Below, piece by piece: positions 37,345 through 46,036 of a DNA stretch of 63,740 nt. The translations under genes and the position numbers were made by a program. Numbering within the stretch: the first letter of the stretch is position 1; each line of letters starts with the position of its first letter. Below the pieces are notes generated by a model. The model did not search any database. It was not told the DNA's origin and saw only the letters and a list, made by a program, of their open reading frames with translations. Origin of the DNA: Alphaproteobacteria bacterium (GTDB lineage: Bacteria; Pseudomonadota; Alphaproteobacteria; UBA8366; GCA-2717185); the NCBI GenBank assembly GCA_028822585.1, contig JAPKDL010000009.1, forward strand, positions 1 to 63,740, written 5' to 3'.

Positions 37345-39138
37345 ATGGCGAAATCATACGAAATTATCGATCACACCTATGATGTTGTGGTCGTCGGTGC
37401 CGGCGGCGCAGGGCTTCGCGCCACGTTTGGCATGGCTGAAAAAGGCTTGAAAACAGCCTGCATCACCAAGGTCTTCCCGACACGCAGCCACACGGTGGCG
37501 GCGCAAGGCGGCATTTCCGCCGCGTTGGGCAATATGGGCGAAGACGATTGGCGCTGGCATATGTACGACACCGTTAAAGGGTCGGACTGGCTGGGTGATC
37601 AGGACGCCATTGAATATATGTGCCGCGAAGCGGTGCCTGCAATTGTCGAGTTGGAACATTACGGCGTTCCGTTCAGCCGCACGCCGGAAGGTAAAATTTA
37701 CCAACGCGCGTTTGGCGGCATGACAACCCAGTACGGCGAAGGACCACAAGCGCAACGCACCTGCGCCGCCGCCGATCGCACCGGCCACGCCATGTTGCAC
37801 ACCTTGTATCAGCAATCGTTGAAACATGACGCGGAATTCTTCATCGAATACTTCGCGCTCGACCTTATCATGGACGAAGAAGGTGCCTGCCGGGGCGTCA
37901 TGGCCTGGAACTTGGACGACGGCACCATTCACCGCTTCCTCGCCAAGAAAGTTGTCCTGGCGACGGGCGGTTGTGGACGAATTTACTTCTCCTGTACCTC
38001 GGCGCATACCTGCACTGGCGATGGTGGCGGCATGGCGCTTCGCGCGGGCCTGCCCATGCAGGACATGGAATTTGTTCAATTCCACCCCAGCGGCATCTAC
38101 GGTTCTGGCTGTCTGATCACTGAAGGGGCACGCGGGGAAGGCGGTTACCTGACCAATAGCGAAGGTGAACGCTTCATGGAGCGCTACGCGCCATCCGCAA
38201 AAGATTTGGCCAGCCGCGACGTGGTGAGCCGATCCATGACGATGGAAATTCGTGAAGGCCGCGGCGTTGGCGGACGAAACGACCATATTCATCTGCATCT
38301 AGAACATCTGGACGCCGCCATCATCATGGAACGGCTACCGGGCATTGCAGAAACAGCCCAGATTTTCGCCAATGTGGATATCACGCGCGAACCTATTCCT
38401 GTCATCCCGACCTGCCACTACAACATGGGCGGCATCCCGACCAATTTCCATGGCGAAGTCGTCACCCTGAAGGACGGCAATCCCGATACGGTGGTGCCAG
38501 GCCTGATGGCCGTTGGCGAAGCCGCTTGCGTCTCAGTGCACGGGGCCAATCGGTTGGGGTCCAATTCACTGCTTGATCTAGTCGTGTTTGGCCGTGCCGC
38601 GGCCAATCGATGCGCGGAAACGGTGGACACCACCGAAGCGCACAAGCCTTTACCGGCGGATGCCGGCGACAACGCGCTGGACCTGCTGGACCGCATGCGC
38701 CACGCGGATGGCGACACGCCAACGGCGCAGTTGCGGGCGGAAATGCAGGACATCATGCAGAACAACTGCGCGGTGTTCCGCACCGGCGAAGTCATGAATG
38801 AAGGCGTCGCCAAGATGACCGAATTGGCTAAAGGAATGCCCGATATCAAAGTCAGCGACCGGTCCATGATCTGGAATTCCGATCTTGTGGAAACCTTGGA
38901 ATTGCAGAACTTGATGGCGCAAGCGATGTCGACCATGCAATCGGCGGCCAACCGGGACGAATCACGCGGCGCTCACGCCCGCGACGACATGCCCGACCGG
39001 GACGACGACAATTGGATGAAGCACACGGTGTCGTGGGTGGATTCAGACTTCAACACCAAGATCGACTACCGCCCGGTGCATAGTTACACGCTGACGGATG
39101 AAATCGACTACATTCCGCCGAAAGCGCGCGTTTACTAA
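37345..39138 (+). CDS. sdhA: Succinate dehydrogenase flavoprotein subunit
   Basis: SdhA oxidises succinate to fumarate with covalently bound FAD. The 597-residue protein has [20 protein letters not shown] near residue 14, the flavinylation histidine in [17 protein letters not shown] near residue 47, [39 protein letters not shown] with catalytic residues, and [11 protein letters not shown] with the second active-site His and the following Arg region. It lies six bases after sdhD and 64 bases before sdhB. Confidence 0.97.
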   Translation: MAKSYEIIDHTYDVVVVGAGGAGLRATFGMAEKGLKTACITKVFPTRSHTVAAQGGISAALGNMGEDDWRWHMYDTVKGSDWLGDQDAIEYMCREAVPAIVELEHYGVPFSRTPEGKIYQRAFGGMTTQYGEGPQAQRTCAAADRTGHAMLHTLYQQSLKHDAEFFIEYFALDLIMDEEGACRGVMAWNLDDGTIHRFLAKKVVLATGGCGRIYFSCTSAHTCTGDGGGMALRAGLPMQDMEFVQFHPSGIYGSGCLITEGARGEGGYLTNSEGERFMERYAPSAKDLASRDVVSRSMTMEIREGRGVGGRNDHIHLHLEHLDAAIIMERLPGIAETAQIFANVDITREPIPVIPTCHYNMGGIPTNFHGEVVTLKDGNPDTVVPGLMAVGEAACVSVHGANRLGSNSLLDLVVFGRAAANRCAETVDTTEAHKPLPADAGDNALDLLDRMRHADGDTPTAQLRAEMQDIMQNNCAVFRTGEVMNEGVAKMTELAKGMPDIKVSDRSMIWNSDLVETLELQNLMAQAMSTMQSAANRDESRGAHARDDMPDRDDDNWMKHTVSWVDSDFNTKIDYRPVHSYTLTDEIDYIPPKARVY

Positions 39139-39202
39139 GCAAATGTTTTAACAACTCGATAAGGCGGCACGATAAGTAGCTGAATGTCAAAGGGGAAAAT
39201 TG

Positions 39203-39985
39203 ATGGCTGAATTTACGCTTCCCGCGAATTCAAAGATTAAACAGGGCAAGGAATGGCCCGCGTCAGCCAGTGGCGGGGCGCCGCAAACCTTTCGGATTTA
39301 CCGATGGACGGCGGAAGACGACGAGAACCCAAAAATCGACACCTATACCATCGACACCAGCGATTGTGGGCCGATGGTTCTGGACGCGTTGATCAAGATC
39401 AAGACGGAAATTGACCCGACCTTGACGTTCCGGCGTTCCTGCCGCGAAGGCATCTGCGGGTCGTGCGCGATGAACATCGACGGCACCAATACATTGGCCT
39501 GCACCAAATACATTTCGGATATGAAGGGCGACGTGAAAATTTATCCGTTGCCCCACATGAAGGTCGTGAAGGATTTGGTGCCGGACCTTAACGCCGCCTA
39601 TGCTCAATTGGCGTCCATCGAACCTTGGATGAAGACCGAAACGGCGGCGCCACCGGACCGCGAGCGTCTGCAATCACCGGAAGACCGCAAAAAGCTGGAC
39701 GGCTTGTACGAATGTATTCTGTGCTTCTGCTGCTCCACGTCCTGTCCCAGCTATTGGTGGAACGGCGATAGGTATTTAGGCCCAGCAATTTTGTTGCAGG
39801 CCTATCGCTGGATTGTGGACAGCCGCGACGAACATACCGGCGAACGACTGGATAATCTGGAAGACCCGTTCCGTCTGTACCGGTGCCACACCATCATGAA
39901 CTGTTCCAAGACCTGCCCAAAAGGTCTGAACCCGGCCAAGGCGATTGCCGAAATCAAGAAGTTGATGGTCGAACGGCAGTATTAA
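39203..39985 (+). CDS. sdhB: Succinate dehydrogenase iron-sulfur subunit
   Basis: This 260-residue protein carries the three clusters of complex II: the [2Fe-2S] ligands in [13 protein letters not shown] and the LACTKY Cys, the [4Fe-4S] motif [12 protein letters not shown] near residue 172, and the [3Fe-4S]/[4Fe-4S] pair in [17 protein letters not shown] near residue 222. The start at ATG 39203 follows AGGGGAAAAT. A DUF1185 gene begins only four bases after the stop, an unusual neighbour for sdhB. Confidence 0.97.
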   Translation: MAEFTLPANSKIKQGKEWPASASGGAPQTFRIYRWTAEDDENPKIDTYTIDTSDCGPMVLDALIKIKTEIDPTLTFRRSCREGICGSCAMNIDGTNTLACTKYISDMKGDVKIYPLPHMKVVKDLVPDLNAAYAQLASIEPWMKTETAAPPDRERLQSPEDRKKLDGLYECILCFCCSTSCPSYWWNGDRYLGPAILLQAYRWIVDSRDEHTGERLDNLEDPFRLYRCHTIMNCSKTCPKGLNPAKAIAEIKKLMVERQY

Positions 39986-39989
39986 CTGC

Positions 39990-40535
39990 ATGGACATCCG
40001 CAAGACCGTCATGATTTGCGAAACCGTATTCGCAGAGGCAGGTAAGCCCGCGCCAACGCCGATCTACCGCGTCGCCGCCATAACCGTTTTTAACAACCCT
40101 TTTGCAGGCCAAGACTATATTGAAGATTTAACGCCCTTGTTTGAAATTGGTGCGGCGGTGGGTGAAAAAATGTCGACGGACGCGGTCGCTAAGTTGGGCG
40201 GCGCACCAGTCAGCTATGGCAAGGCCGCGATTATCGGCGCGGCGGGCGACTTTGAACATGGCGGCGCCATCCTTCATCCCCGGTTGGGCAAACCCATGCG
40301 CGCCGCGACCGATGGCGGCAAGGCGTTGATTCCATCCAATGTTAAGGTCGCCGCACCGGGCGCAATTATCGACGTCCCTCTAGGTCACAAAGACGATCTG
40401 TGGTCGTTTGACCATTTTGATACCATGTCAATCTGCATTCCCGACAGCCCCCGACCACACGAGATCATGATGATTATTGCGTTTGCCGATGGCAGTCGCG
40501 TAAACCCACGTTCAGGCGCGGCCCCCGCCGTTTGA
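39990..40535 (+). CDS. DUF1185 amino-acid-synthesis family protein
   Basis: This 181-residue protein matches the AA_synth/DUF1185 family: MDIRKTVMICETVFAEAGKP, VFNNPFAGQDYIEDL, VSYGKAAIIGAAGDFEHGGAILHPRLGKP and GGKALIPSNVKV. The biochemical role of the family is not settled. It starts four bases after sdhB and is probably in the same transcript by readthrough, but it more likely belongs functionally with the PaiB-like and IlvD/Edd genes that follow. Confidence 0.85.
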   Translation: MDIRKTVMICETVFAEAGKPAPTPIYRVAAITVFNNPFAGQDYIEDLTPLFEIGAAVGEKMSTDAVAKLGGAPVSYGKAAIIGAAGDFEHGGAILHPRLGKPMRAATDGGKALIPSNVKVAAPGAIIDVPLGHKDDLWSFDHFDTMSICIPDSPRPHEIMMIIAFADGSRVNPRSGAAPAV

Positions 40536-40596
40536 CACTTCATTAAAAACGTCTATCACCAACTGGGTTTTGATGACGACGTCCGGAGTTCATCAT

Positions 40597-41226
40597 ATGT
40601 ATTTACCACCCGCCTTTGAGATTAAAGACCGCGATGCGATGCACGCCATTATTCGCGAAAACAATTTCGGCTCACTTTTCAATCAGGTAGACGGCGCGCC
40701 TTTCGCCACACATTTGCCCTTCATGATCGAAGGTGACTTGCTGGTGGCGCACATGGCCCGCGCTAATCCGCAATGGCAGGCCTTCACCGATGGCGCACCC
40801 GTATTGTGCATCTTTCAAGGGCCGCACGCCTATATTTCGCCGACTTGGTACGATTCGGCGAACATGGTGCCGACCTGGAATTATGTCGCCGTGCATGTCC
40901 GTGGAACACCGCGCATCATTGACGATCCCACGCGCGCCTATGCCACGCTTCAACGATTGGTAGAATCGCAGGAAATTCGACTGCCCAATCCCTGGCAGTT
41001 AGACGATCAGGACCGCGACAATATCAACGTCCTGCTACGATCCATCGTCGTGTTTGAGATACCCATTGAACAAATTGACGGTAAAGCAAAGATGAACCAG
41101 AATCGGACAGAGGCAGACCGGCGCGGCGCTATTACCGGTTTACAAGACACAGGCGGTGCGGGGAACACCGCCGTCGCCGAACTTATGACCGAATTTATGA
41201 ATCAACAGGATTCAGAGAAGGAATGA
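40597..41226 (+). CDS. PaiB-like FMN-binding split-barrel protein
   Basis: This protein of about 209 residues has the PaiB-family pattern: MYLPPAFEIKDRDAMHAIIREN, PFATHLPFMIE, GPHAYISPTWYDS and TWNYVAVHVRGTPRII. The last two are the typical FMN/heme-binding split-barrel blocks, and KMNQNRTEADR lies near the C-terminus. PaiB was described as a negative regulator of sporulation and protease genes in Bacillus; here it may be an FMN-dependent enzyme or regulator. CCGGAG precedes the ATG at 40597. Its stop overlaps the start region of the IlvD/Edd gene. Confidence 0.85.
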   Translation: MYLPPAFEIKDRDAMHAIIRENNFGSLFNQVDGAPFATHLPFMIEGDLLVAHMARANPQWQAFTDGAPVLCIFQGPHAYISPTWYDSANMVPTWNYVAVHVRGTPRIIDDPTRAYATLQRLVESQEIRLPNPWQLDDQDRDNINVLLRSIVVFEIPIEQIDGKAKMNQNRTEADRRGAITGLQDTGGAGNTAVAELMTEFMNQQDSEKE

Positions 41227-41228
41227 CG

Positions 41229-42968
41229 ATGACCGACACAAAAAAAACCTACGAAAATTTCCGCAGCAATCGCTGGTTCGGCAGCCAGGACGTTCGCGGG
41301 CACGGTCACCGCTCCCGCGCCATGCAGATGGGCTATAGCGCCGCCGATTGGAGCGGCAAACCGGTCATCGCCATCATCAATACCTGGTCCGACATCAACC
41401 CCTGCCACAGCCATTTCAAGAACCGGGTCGAAGACGTCAAGCGCGGCGTGCTGCAAGCGGGCGGGTTCCCGCTGGAACTGCCCGCCATGTCGCTGGCGGA
41501 AGTGTTCGTTAAGCCAACAACGATGCTCTATCGCAATATGTTGGCCATGGAATGTGAAGAATTGCTGCGCAGCCATCCGGTGGACGGTGCGGTTCTGATG
41601 GGCGGTTGCGACAAAACCGGGCCCGCGTTACTGATGGGTGCCATCAGCATGAACATTCCCGCGATCTTTGTGCCCGCAGGCCCCATGAATTCGGGCTATT
41701 GGCGCGACAAACCACTCGGCAGCGGGTCGGATTCGTGGAAATACTGGGACGAATTACGCGCCGGGAATATCACCGAAGAAGAATGGGGTGAAGTCGAAGC
41801 GGGCATCGCACCATCGCCAGGCCACTGCATGACCATGGGCACCGCCAGCACCATGACGTCGATAGCGGAATCCATCGGCATGACCCTGCCCGGCGCCGCG
41901 TCAATCCCCGCCACCGACGCCAATCACCCGCGCATGGCCGCCGCATCCGGACGGCGCATCGTAGACATGGTGTGGGAAGATTTGAAACCGGGCGATATTT
42001 TGCAACACCAATCCTTCATCAACGCTATCGCCGCCGCCATGGCGATGGGGTGTTCGACTAACGCCATCATTCATTTGGTCGCAATGGCGCGCCGCGCCGG
42101 TCATAATATTGGCCTGGATGATTTCGAGACGCAAAGCCGCCGTGTACCGGTCATCGCCAACATTCGTCCAAACGGCGACAAATACCTGATGTATGATTTT
42201 TATCGCGCAGGCGGGTTGCGGGCGATGTTGAACCGTATCGACTCCCTCCTTGACGGGACGCAAATGACGGTCAATGGGAAAACCCTGGGCGAAAATATCG
42301 CCAACGCCACCGTGCACGACGAAGACGTCATCCGCACCTTAGACAATCCCATCTGCGCCTCCGGGGCGTTGGCGGTGCTGAAAGGCAATCTGGCACCGGA
42401 TGGCTGCGTCATGAAAGTCTCCGCGCTGGACGAACGATTCCTAAAACATACCGGTCCAGCCCTAGTGTTCGACAGCTATCCCGACATGAAGGCGGTCATC
42501 GAAAGTGACGATCTGGACGTGACCGCGGACACCGTGTTGATCTTGCGCAATGCGGGCCCCCAAGGGGGGCCGGGCATGCCAGAATGGGGCATGTTGCCAA
42601 TCCCAGGAAAACTAATTCGCCAGGGCGTGCGTGACATGATGCGCATTTCCGATGCCCGCATGAGCGGCACCAGCTACGGCGCCTGTGCGCTACATGTGAC
42701 GCCGGAAGCCTATATCGGCGGACCGCTAGCGTTGGTGAATACCGGCGACATGATTTCCGTCGATGTGGAGAACCGCTCCCTGACGCTCGACATTTCCGAC
42801 GCTGAAATGGAAATCCGGCGCCAAGCCTGGACGCCGCCGCCGGTGCGCTACGAACGCGGTTACGGCTACATGTTCTCCAACCATATCCGCCAGGCCAACG
42901 AAGGCTGCGACTTCGACTTCCTCAGTACAGATTATGGCGCTCCGGTTGAAGAACCCGCTATTTTTTAA
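41229..42968 (+). CDS. IlvD/Edd-family dehydratase (sugar-acid dehydratase-like)
   Basis: This protein of about 579 residues belongs to the IlvD/Edd Fe-S dehydratases. It begins with FRSNRWFGSQDVRGHGHRSR, as in L-arabinonate and xylonate dehydratases rather than IlvD. It contains NTWSDINPCHSHF and GGCDKTGPALLMGA with cluster cysteines, GTASTMTSIAESIGM, and the C-terminal RISDARMSGTSYGACALHVTPE with the catalytic Ser. Such enzymes dehydrate aldonic acids to 2-keto-3-deoxy acids. An ATG at 41223 overlaps the PaiB stop; I favour 41229, which AAGGA precedes. True branched-chain dihydroxyacid dehydratase is less likely. Confidence 0.87.
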   Translation: MTDTKKTYENFRSNRWFGSQDVRGHGHRSRAMQMGYSAADWSGKPVIAIINTWSDINPCHSHFKNRVEDVKRGVLQAGGFPLELPAMSLAEVFVKPTTMLYRNMLAMECEELLRSHPVDGAVLMGGCDKTGPALLMGAISMNIPAIFVPAGPMNSGYWRDKPLGSGSDSWKYWDELRAGNITEEEWGEVEAGIAPSPGHCMTMGTASTMTSIAESIGMTLPGAASIPATDANHPRMAAASGRRIVDMVWEDLKPGDILQHQSFINAIAAAMAMGCSTNAIIHLVAMARRAGHNIGLDDFETQSRRVPVIANIRPNGDKYLMYDFYRAGGLRAMLNRIDSLLDGTQMTVNGKTLGENIANATVHDEDVIRTLDNPICASGALAVLKGNLAPDGCVMKVSALDERFLKHTGPALVFDSYPDMKAVIESDDLDVTADTVLILRNAGPQGGPGMPEWGMLPIPGKLIRQGVRDMMRISDARMSGTSYGACALHVTPEAYIGGPLALVNTGDMISVDVENRSLTLDISDAEMEIRRQAWTPPPVRYERGYGYMFSNHIRQANEGCDFDFLSTDYGAPVEEPAIF

Positions 42969-43130
42969 CGCCCCAGAAACAGCTACTTGGCGATGTGGGT
43001 CCATATAAAACGCCATTTCCAGCGGACCATTGGTATAGACATTTAATAGGTAAGACGGCATGTATTGAAATCTTCGTTAAGTGAATGTCCTTGACGAATG
43101 ATGAACTCAAATTTCACGAGTAAATGTTAA

Positions 43131-43628
43131 GTGAGCCAAACTAAAAATTCTCAACTTCTTGAATTACATACAGATACGGTCCTCCCGGAATGGATTGACA
43201 ACAACGGGCATATGAACGTGGCGTATTATGTCCTTGCATTTGATTACGTGACCGATGCGTTTCTAGATTACATTGGTCTCACGCGCGATTTGAAGAAAAC
43301 CGTCAATTCCACAACCTTCGCACTCGACGTAAATGTTAGCTATAAGCGGGAAGTTCTGGAAGGAGATCCCTTGCGTTTTACGACGCAATTAATCGATGCG
43401 GATGAAAAACGGCTCCATTTTTTTCATCAAATGTTTCACGCGACGGACGGATACCTGGCTGCAACCTACGAAGTGTTGAGCGTGCATGTGAATTTAAACA
43501 CCCGGCGGATCACGCCCATGCCCGACGAACTGCAGCGTCGGGTGGAAATGTTACGGGACAAGCACCAAATTCTGGCGAAGCCCGACGCTGTTGGACGTAA
43601 ATTAGGCATTCGGCGGAAATCTGATTAA
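43131..43628 (+). CDS. Hotdog-fold acyl-CoA thioesterase (betainyl-CoA-type family)
   Basis: This 165-residue protein has the 4HBT hotdog pattern: LPEWIDNNGHMNVAYYVLAFDYVTDAFLDY with the catalytic-region Asp, DVNVSYKREVLEGDPLRFTTQLID, and HFFHQMFHATDGYLAATYE. The match is to the L-carnitine/betainyl-CoA thioesterase-like family. The start is a GTG at 43131 with no strong ribosome site. The 162 bases upstream show no gene. No carnitine dehydrogenase or BKACE gene is in the window, so the acyl group is unknown. Confidence 0.8.
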   Translation: MSQTKNSQLLELHTDTVLPEWIDNNGHMNVAYYVLAFDYVTDAFLDYIGLTRDLKKTVNSTTFALDVNVSYKREVLEGDPLRFTTQLIDADEKRLHFFHQMFHATDGYLAATYEVLSVHVNLNTRRITPMPDELQRRVEMLRDKHQILAKPDAVGRKLGIRRKSD

Positions 43629-43701
43629 AATTGGACTTCCGTACTACGGGTTGACGTCTATAATGAGTAGCGTGCAAAAGGTTTTGAACTAGTCATCCTG
43701 T

Positions 43702-44091
43702 TTGTCACAGACTGGTATTTTTGATGGTGTTCTCGGCGCAGGAGTTTCCTCGGAGTCCACGGACGCATTCAATCCAGCGGCGGGGTTTGCGCAAAACGTC
43801 ATGGGACGCGATACCGCCGCACGATATGGCAGCGAGGAATTCGCAATTATTCTGCCGAACACAGAATTGGACTCGGTAACAATCCTGGCGAATAAAGTGC
43901 GTGAGGCTGTGGCGTCCAAACGTATTCGCAAGAAACCCACTGGCGAGGATTTTGACGCGATCTCGATATCTATAGGTGTGGCCAAATTCCGCAACGGCGA
44001 ATTATTAAACGAACTTACTCAACGCTCCGACAAGGGCTTGTATCAGGCTAAGGATTCCAGAAGACGAGCTAAAAAATCTGCTGAAAGTTGA
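43702..44091 (+). pseudogene. N-terminally truncated GGDEF domain fragment
   Basis: The 129-residue frame carries only the C-terminal half of a diguanylate cyclase domain: GRDTAARYGSEEFAIILPNTEL (the signature reading GSEEF instead of GGEEF), then TGEDFDAISISIGVAKF and KGLYQAKDSRRRAKK. The first half of the domain, with the phosphate/metal-binding aspartate, is missing. The preceding 30 residues (GVLGAGVSSESTDAF) do not match. It cannot make c-di-GMP and looks like the end of a deleted gene. Upstream stops rule out a longer frame. Confidence 0.7.
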
Positions 44092-44177
44092 CGCATGGGC
44101 GGACAAACTTGACGCGCAGACCTTGTTTCAGGTCTAAATCAGAAGAACCAATTGGCAAATAAACACGGCGAACGGGT

Positions 44178-45980
44178 GTGACCGGCGACATTAAAAATAC
44201 CATTTTTTCCACCATTCGGCGCTCCCGCGAACAAGGGTTGCGGCAACTTGGCCGTTTAGCGCGTCATGAACAAATTATGCTCATGACCTTGGCCGCAATC
44301 CTTGGGTTCGTGGGCGGCGGATCGGCGATAGCATTTCGCGAAGCCATCGAATTTTTTCAGCTTACTTTTCTGGGTTTTCAATTCGGGGGTGGAAACATTC
44401 TCGCGGAAACACCGTGGCATCGAATCATTCTGGTCACCACCGGCGGTGGTTTATTGGTGGGGCTCTGCCTTCGCTTCCTCGTGCAGGGCCGCCACATTCA
44501 CAGCGTCTCGGAAGTGATCGAAGCAGCGACGTTTCAAGGCGGGAAGATCAATCTGCGCACCGGATTGACCTCGGCCGCTGTCAGCGCCTTGTCATTAGGG
44601 ACAGGCGCGTCAGCAGGCCGGGAAGGCCCCGTCGTACATTTGGGAGCGACCCTTAGCGCTTTTATCGCTGATAAGCTGAAACTTGGCCGGTCGCTGAGCC
44701 GAACCCTGCTGGGGTGCGGCGTCGCCGCCGCCGTCGCGGCGTCGTTCAACGCGCCCATCGCCGGGGTGTTCTTTTCACTGGAAGTCGTCATCGGACACTA
44801 CACGTTACGAGCGTTTTCACCCATCGTCATCGCCTCGGTGACCGGAACCATCGTCAGCCGCGCATATTTCGGAAATTTTCCCGCCTTCACCGAACTTGAA
44901 TACCACGTTGTGTCCTTCCTCGAATTTCCAGCCTTCGCCATATTGGGCGTAATTAGCGCATTTACAGCGACAGCGTTTCTACGCTCCATCGCCGTTACTC
45001 AATATGTGGTGCGACACAGCCGTATTCCAGAATGGCTGCGGCCTGCCTGCGCTGGACTAGCCGTGGGATTGATCGCATTACTATACCCACAAGTCCTGGG
45101 CGTCGGCTACGAAGCCACAGACCAGGCACTCAATCAGCAGCTCGCCTTCACTATGTTGGTCGCCCTGCTGATTGCAAAAATCGCAGCAACCTCCATCAGT
45201 ATCGGCCTTGGATTCGGCGCCGGCGTGTTCTCTCCATCACTGTTCATCGGTGCCATGCTCGGCGGCGCCTATGGCATTGTCGCGACGTGGGCGTTTCCCG
45301 ACCTGTCCTCGGGGCCCGGCGCATACACCATTGTGGGCATGGGCGCGGTTGCCGGTGCCGTGCTCGGCGCACCGATTTCGACCATCCTTATGGTGTTTGA
45401 ATTGACGGGGGACTATTCCATCACCGTCGCCGTGATGATTGCGACGGTGATCGCCTCCACAGTGACCCAGCACCTCTACGGACATTCCTTTTTTACCTGG
45501 CAATTGGCCAAGCGGGGACTCAACCCAAAACATGGCGGCGAGCGCCAACTGCTGCGCTCGGTTCGTGTTCGCGACGTCATGGAACAGGACTTCGAAACCG
45601 TCGACCCCGCCGCGACCATGGTTGAAATACGGGGGAAACTACTTCAATCGCACCATGGCGAACTCTTCGTCATCGATGATGGTGGCGCGCTGCACGGTAC
45701 CATCACATTGCCCGACATGTCGGAAACCGCCTTCGACACGTCAATGGACACATTGTTGAACGCTGAAGATGTGTCGCGCCTCCACCCCCCCGTTCTGGAA
45801 CCGCACGACATGTTGGAAAAAGCGATTCGGCGTATGGATGCGGTCCATGAAGAACAAATTGCTGTGGTGAGAAACACGACGTCCATGGAGGTCGTGGGCG
45901 TCGTGCGGCAGGTTGATGTCATGAACGCCTACAATGCGGCCATTATGAAGGCACATGCCGCAGAACGCGGCGAAGATTAG
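44178..45980 (+). CDS. ClC-family chloride channel with CBS domains
   Basis: This 600-residue inner-membrane protein has about ten or more hydrophobic segments. The ClC anion-pathway motif GTGASAGREGPVVHLGA (GxEGP with the gating Glu region) is near residue 140, GFGAGVFSPSLFIGAMLGG near residue 345, and LGAPISTILMVFELTGDY near residue 392. From about residue 455 a cytosolic pair of CBS domains follows (VRDVMEQDFETVDP, HGTITLPDMS, LHPPVLEPHDML). It may be a channel or an H+/Cl- exchanger. The start is a GTG at 44178. Confidence 0.9.
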   Translation: MTGDIKNTIFSTIRRSREQGLRQLGRLARHEQIMLMTLAAILGFVGGGSAIAFREAIEFFQLTFLGFQFGGGNILAETPWHRIILVTTGGGLLVGLCLRFLVQGRHIHSVSEVIEAATFQGGKINLRTGLTSAAVSALSLGTGASAGREGPVVHLGATLSAFIADKLKLGRSLSRTLLGCGVAAAVAASFNAPIAGVFFSLEVVIGHYTLRAFSPIVIASVTGTIVSRAYFGNFPAFTELEYHVVSFLEFPAFAILGVISAFTATAFLRSIAVTQYVVRHSRIPEWLRPACAGLAVGLIALLYPQVLGVGYEATDQALNQQLAFTMLVALLIAKIAATSISIGLGFGAGVFSPSLFIGAMLGGAYGIVATWAFPDLSSGPGAYTIVGMGAVAGAVLGAPISTILMVFELTGDYSITVAVMIATVIASTVTQHLYGHSFFTWQLAKRGLNPKHGGERQLLRSVRVRDVMEQDFETVDPAATMVEIRGKLLQSHHGELFVIDDGGALHGTITLPDMSETAFDTSMDTLLNAEDVSRLHPPVLEPHDMLEKAIRRMDAVHEEQIAVVRNTTSMEVVGVVRQVDVMNAYNAAIMKAHAAERGED

Positions 45981-46036
45981 TTTCAAAAAATAGACGCGTG
46001 CCTGTTTGGCGCTGTATCGTGTGTTATAAACCTGGC

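Noticed and set aside
37354-38298. Long minus-strand open frame of 314 codons opposite sdhA
   Set aside because: It is the antisense shadow of a highly conserved gene; its composition (many His, Ala, Arg) and lack of motifs fit codon-bias artefact.
42969-43061. Minus-strand start MPSYLLNVYTNGPLEMAFY before the IlvD/Edd end
   Set aside because: The frame soon hits the antisense of the dehydratase gene and no family is recognised.
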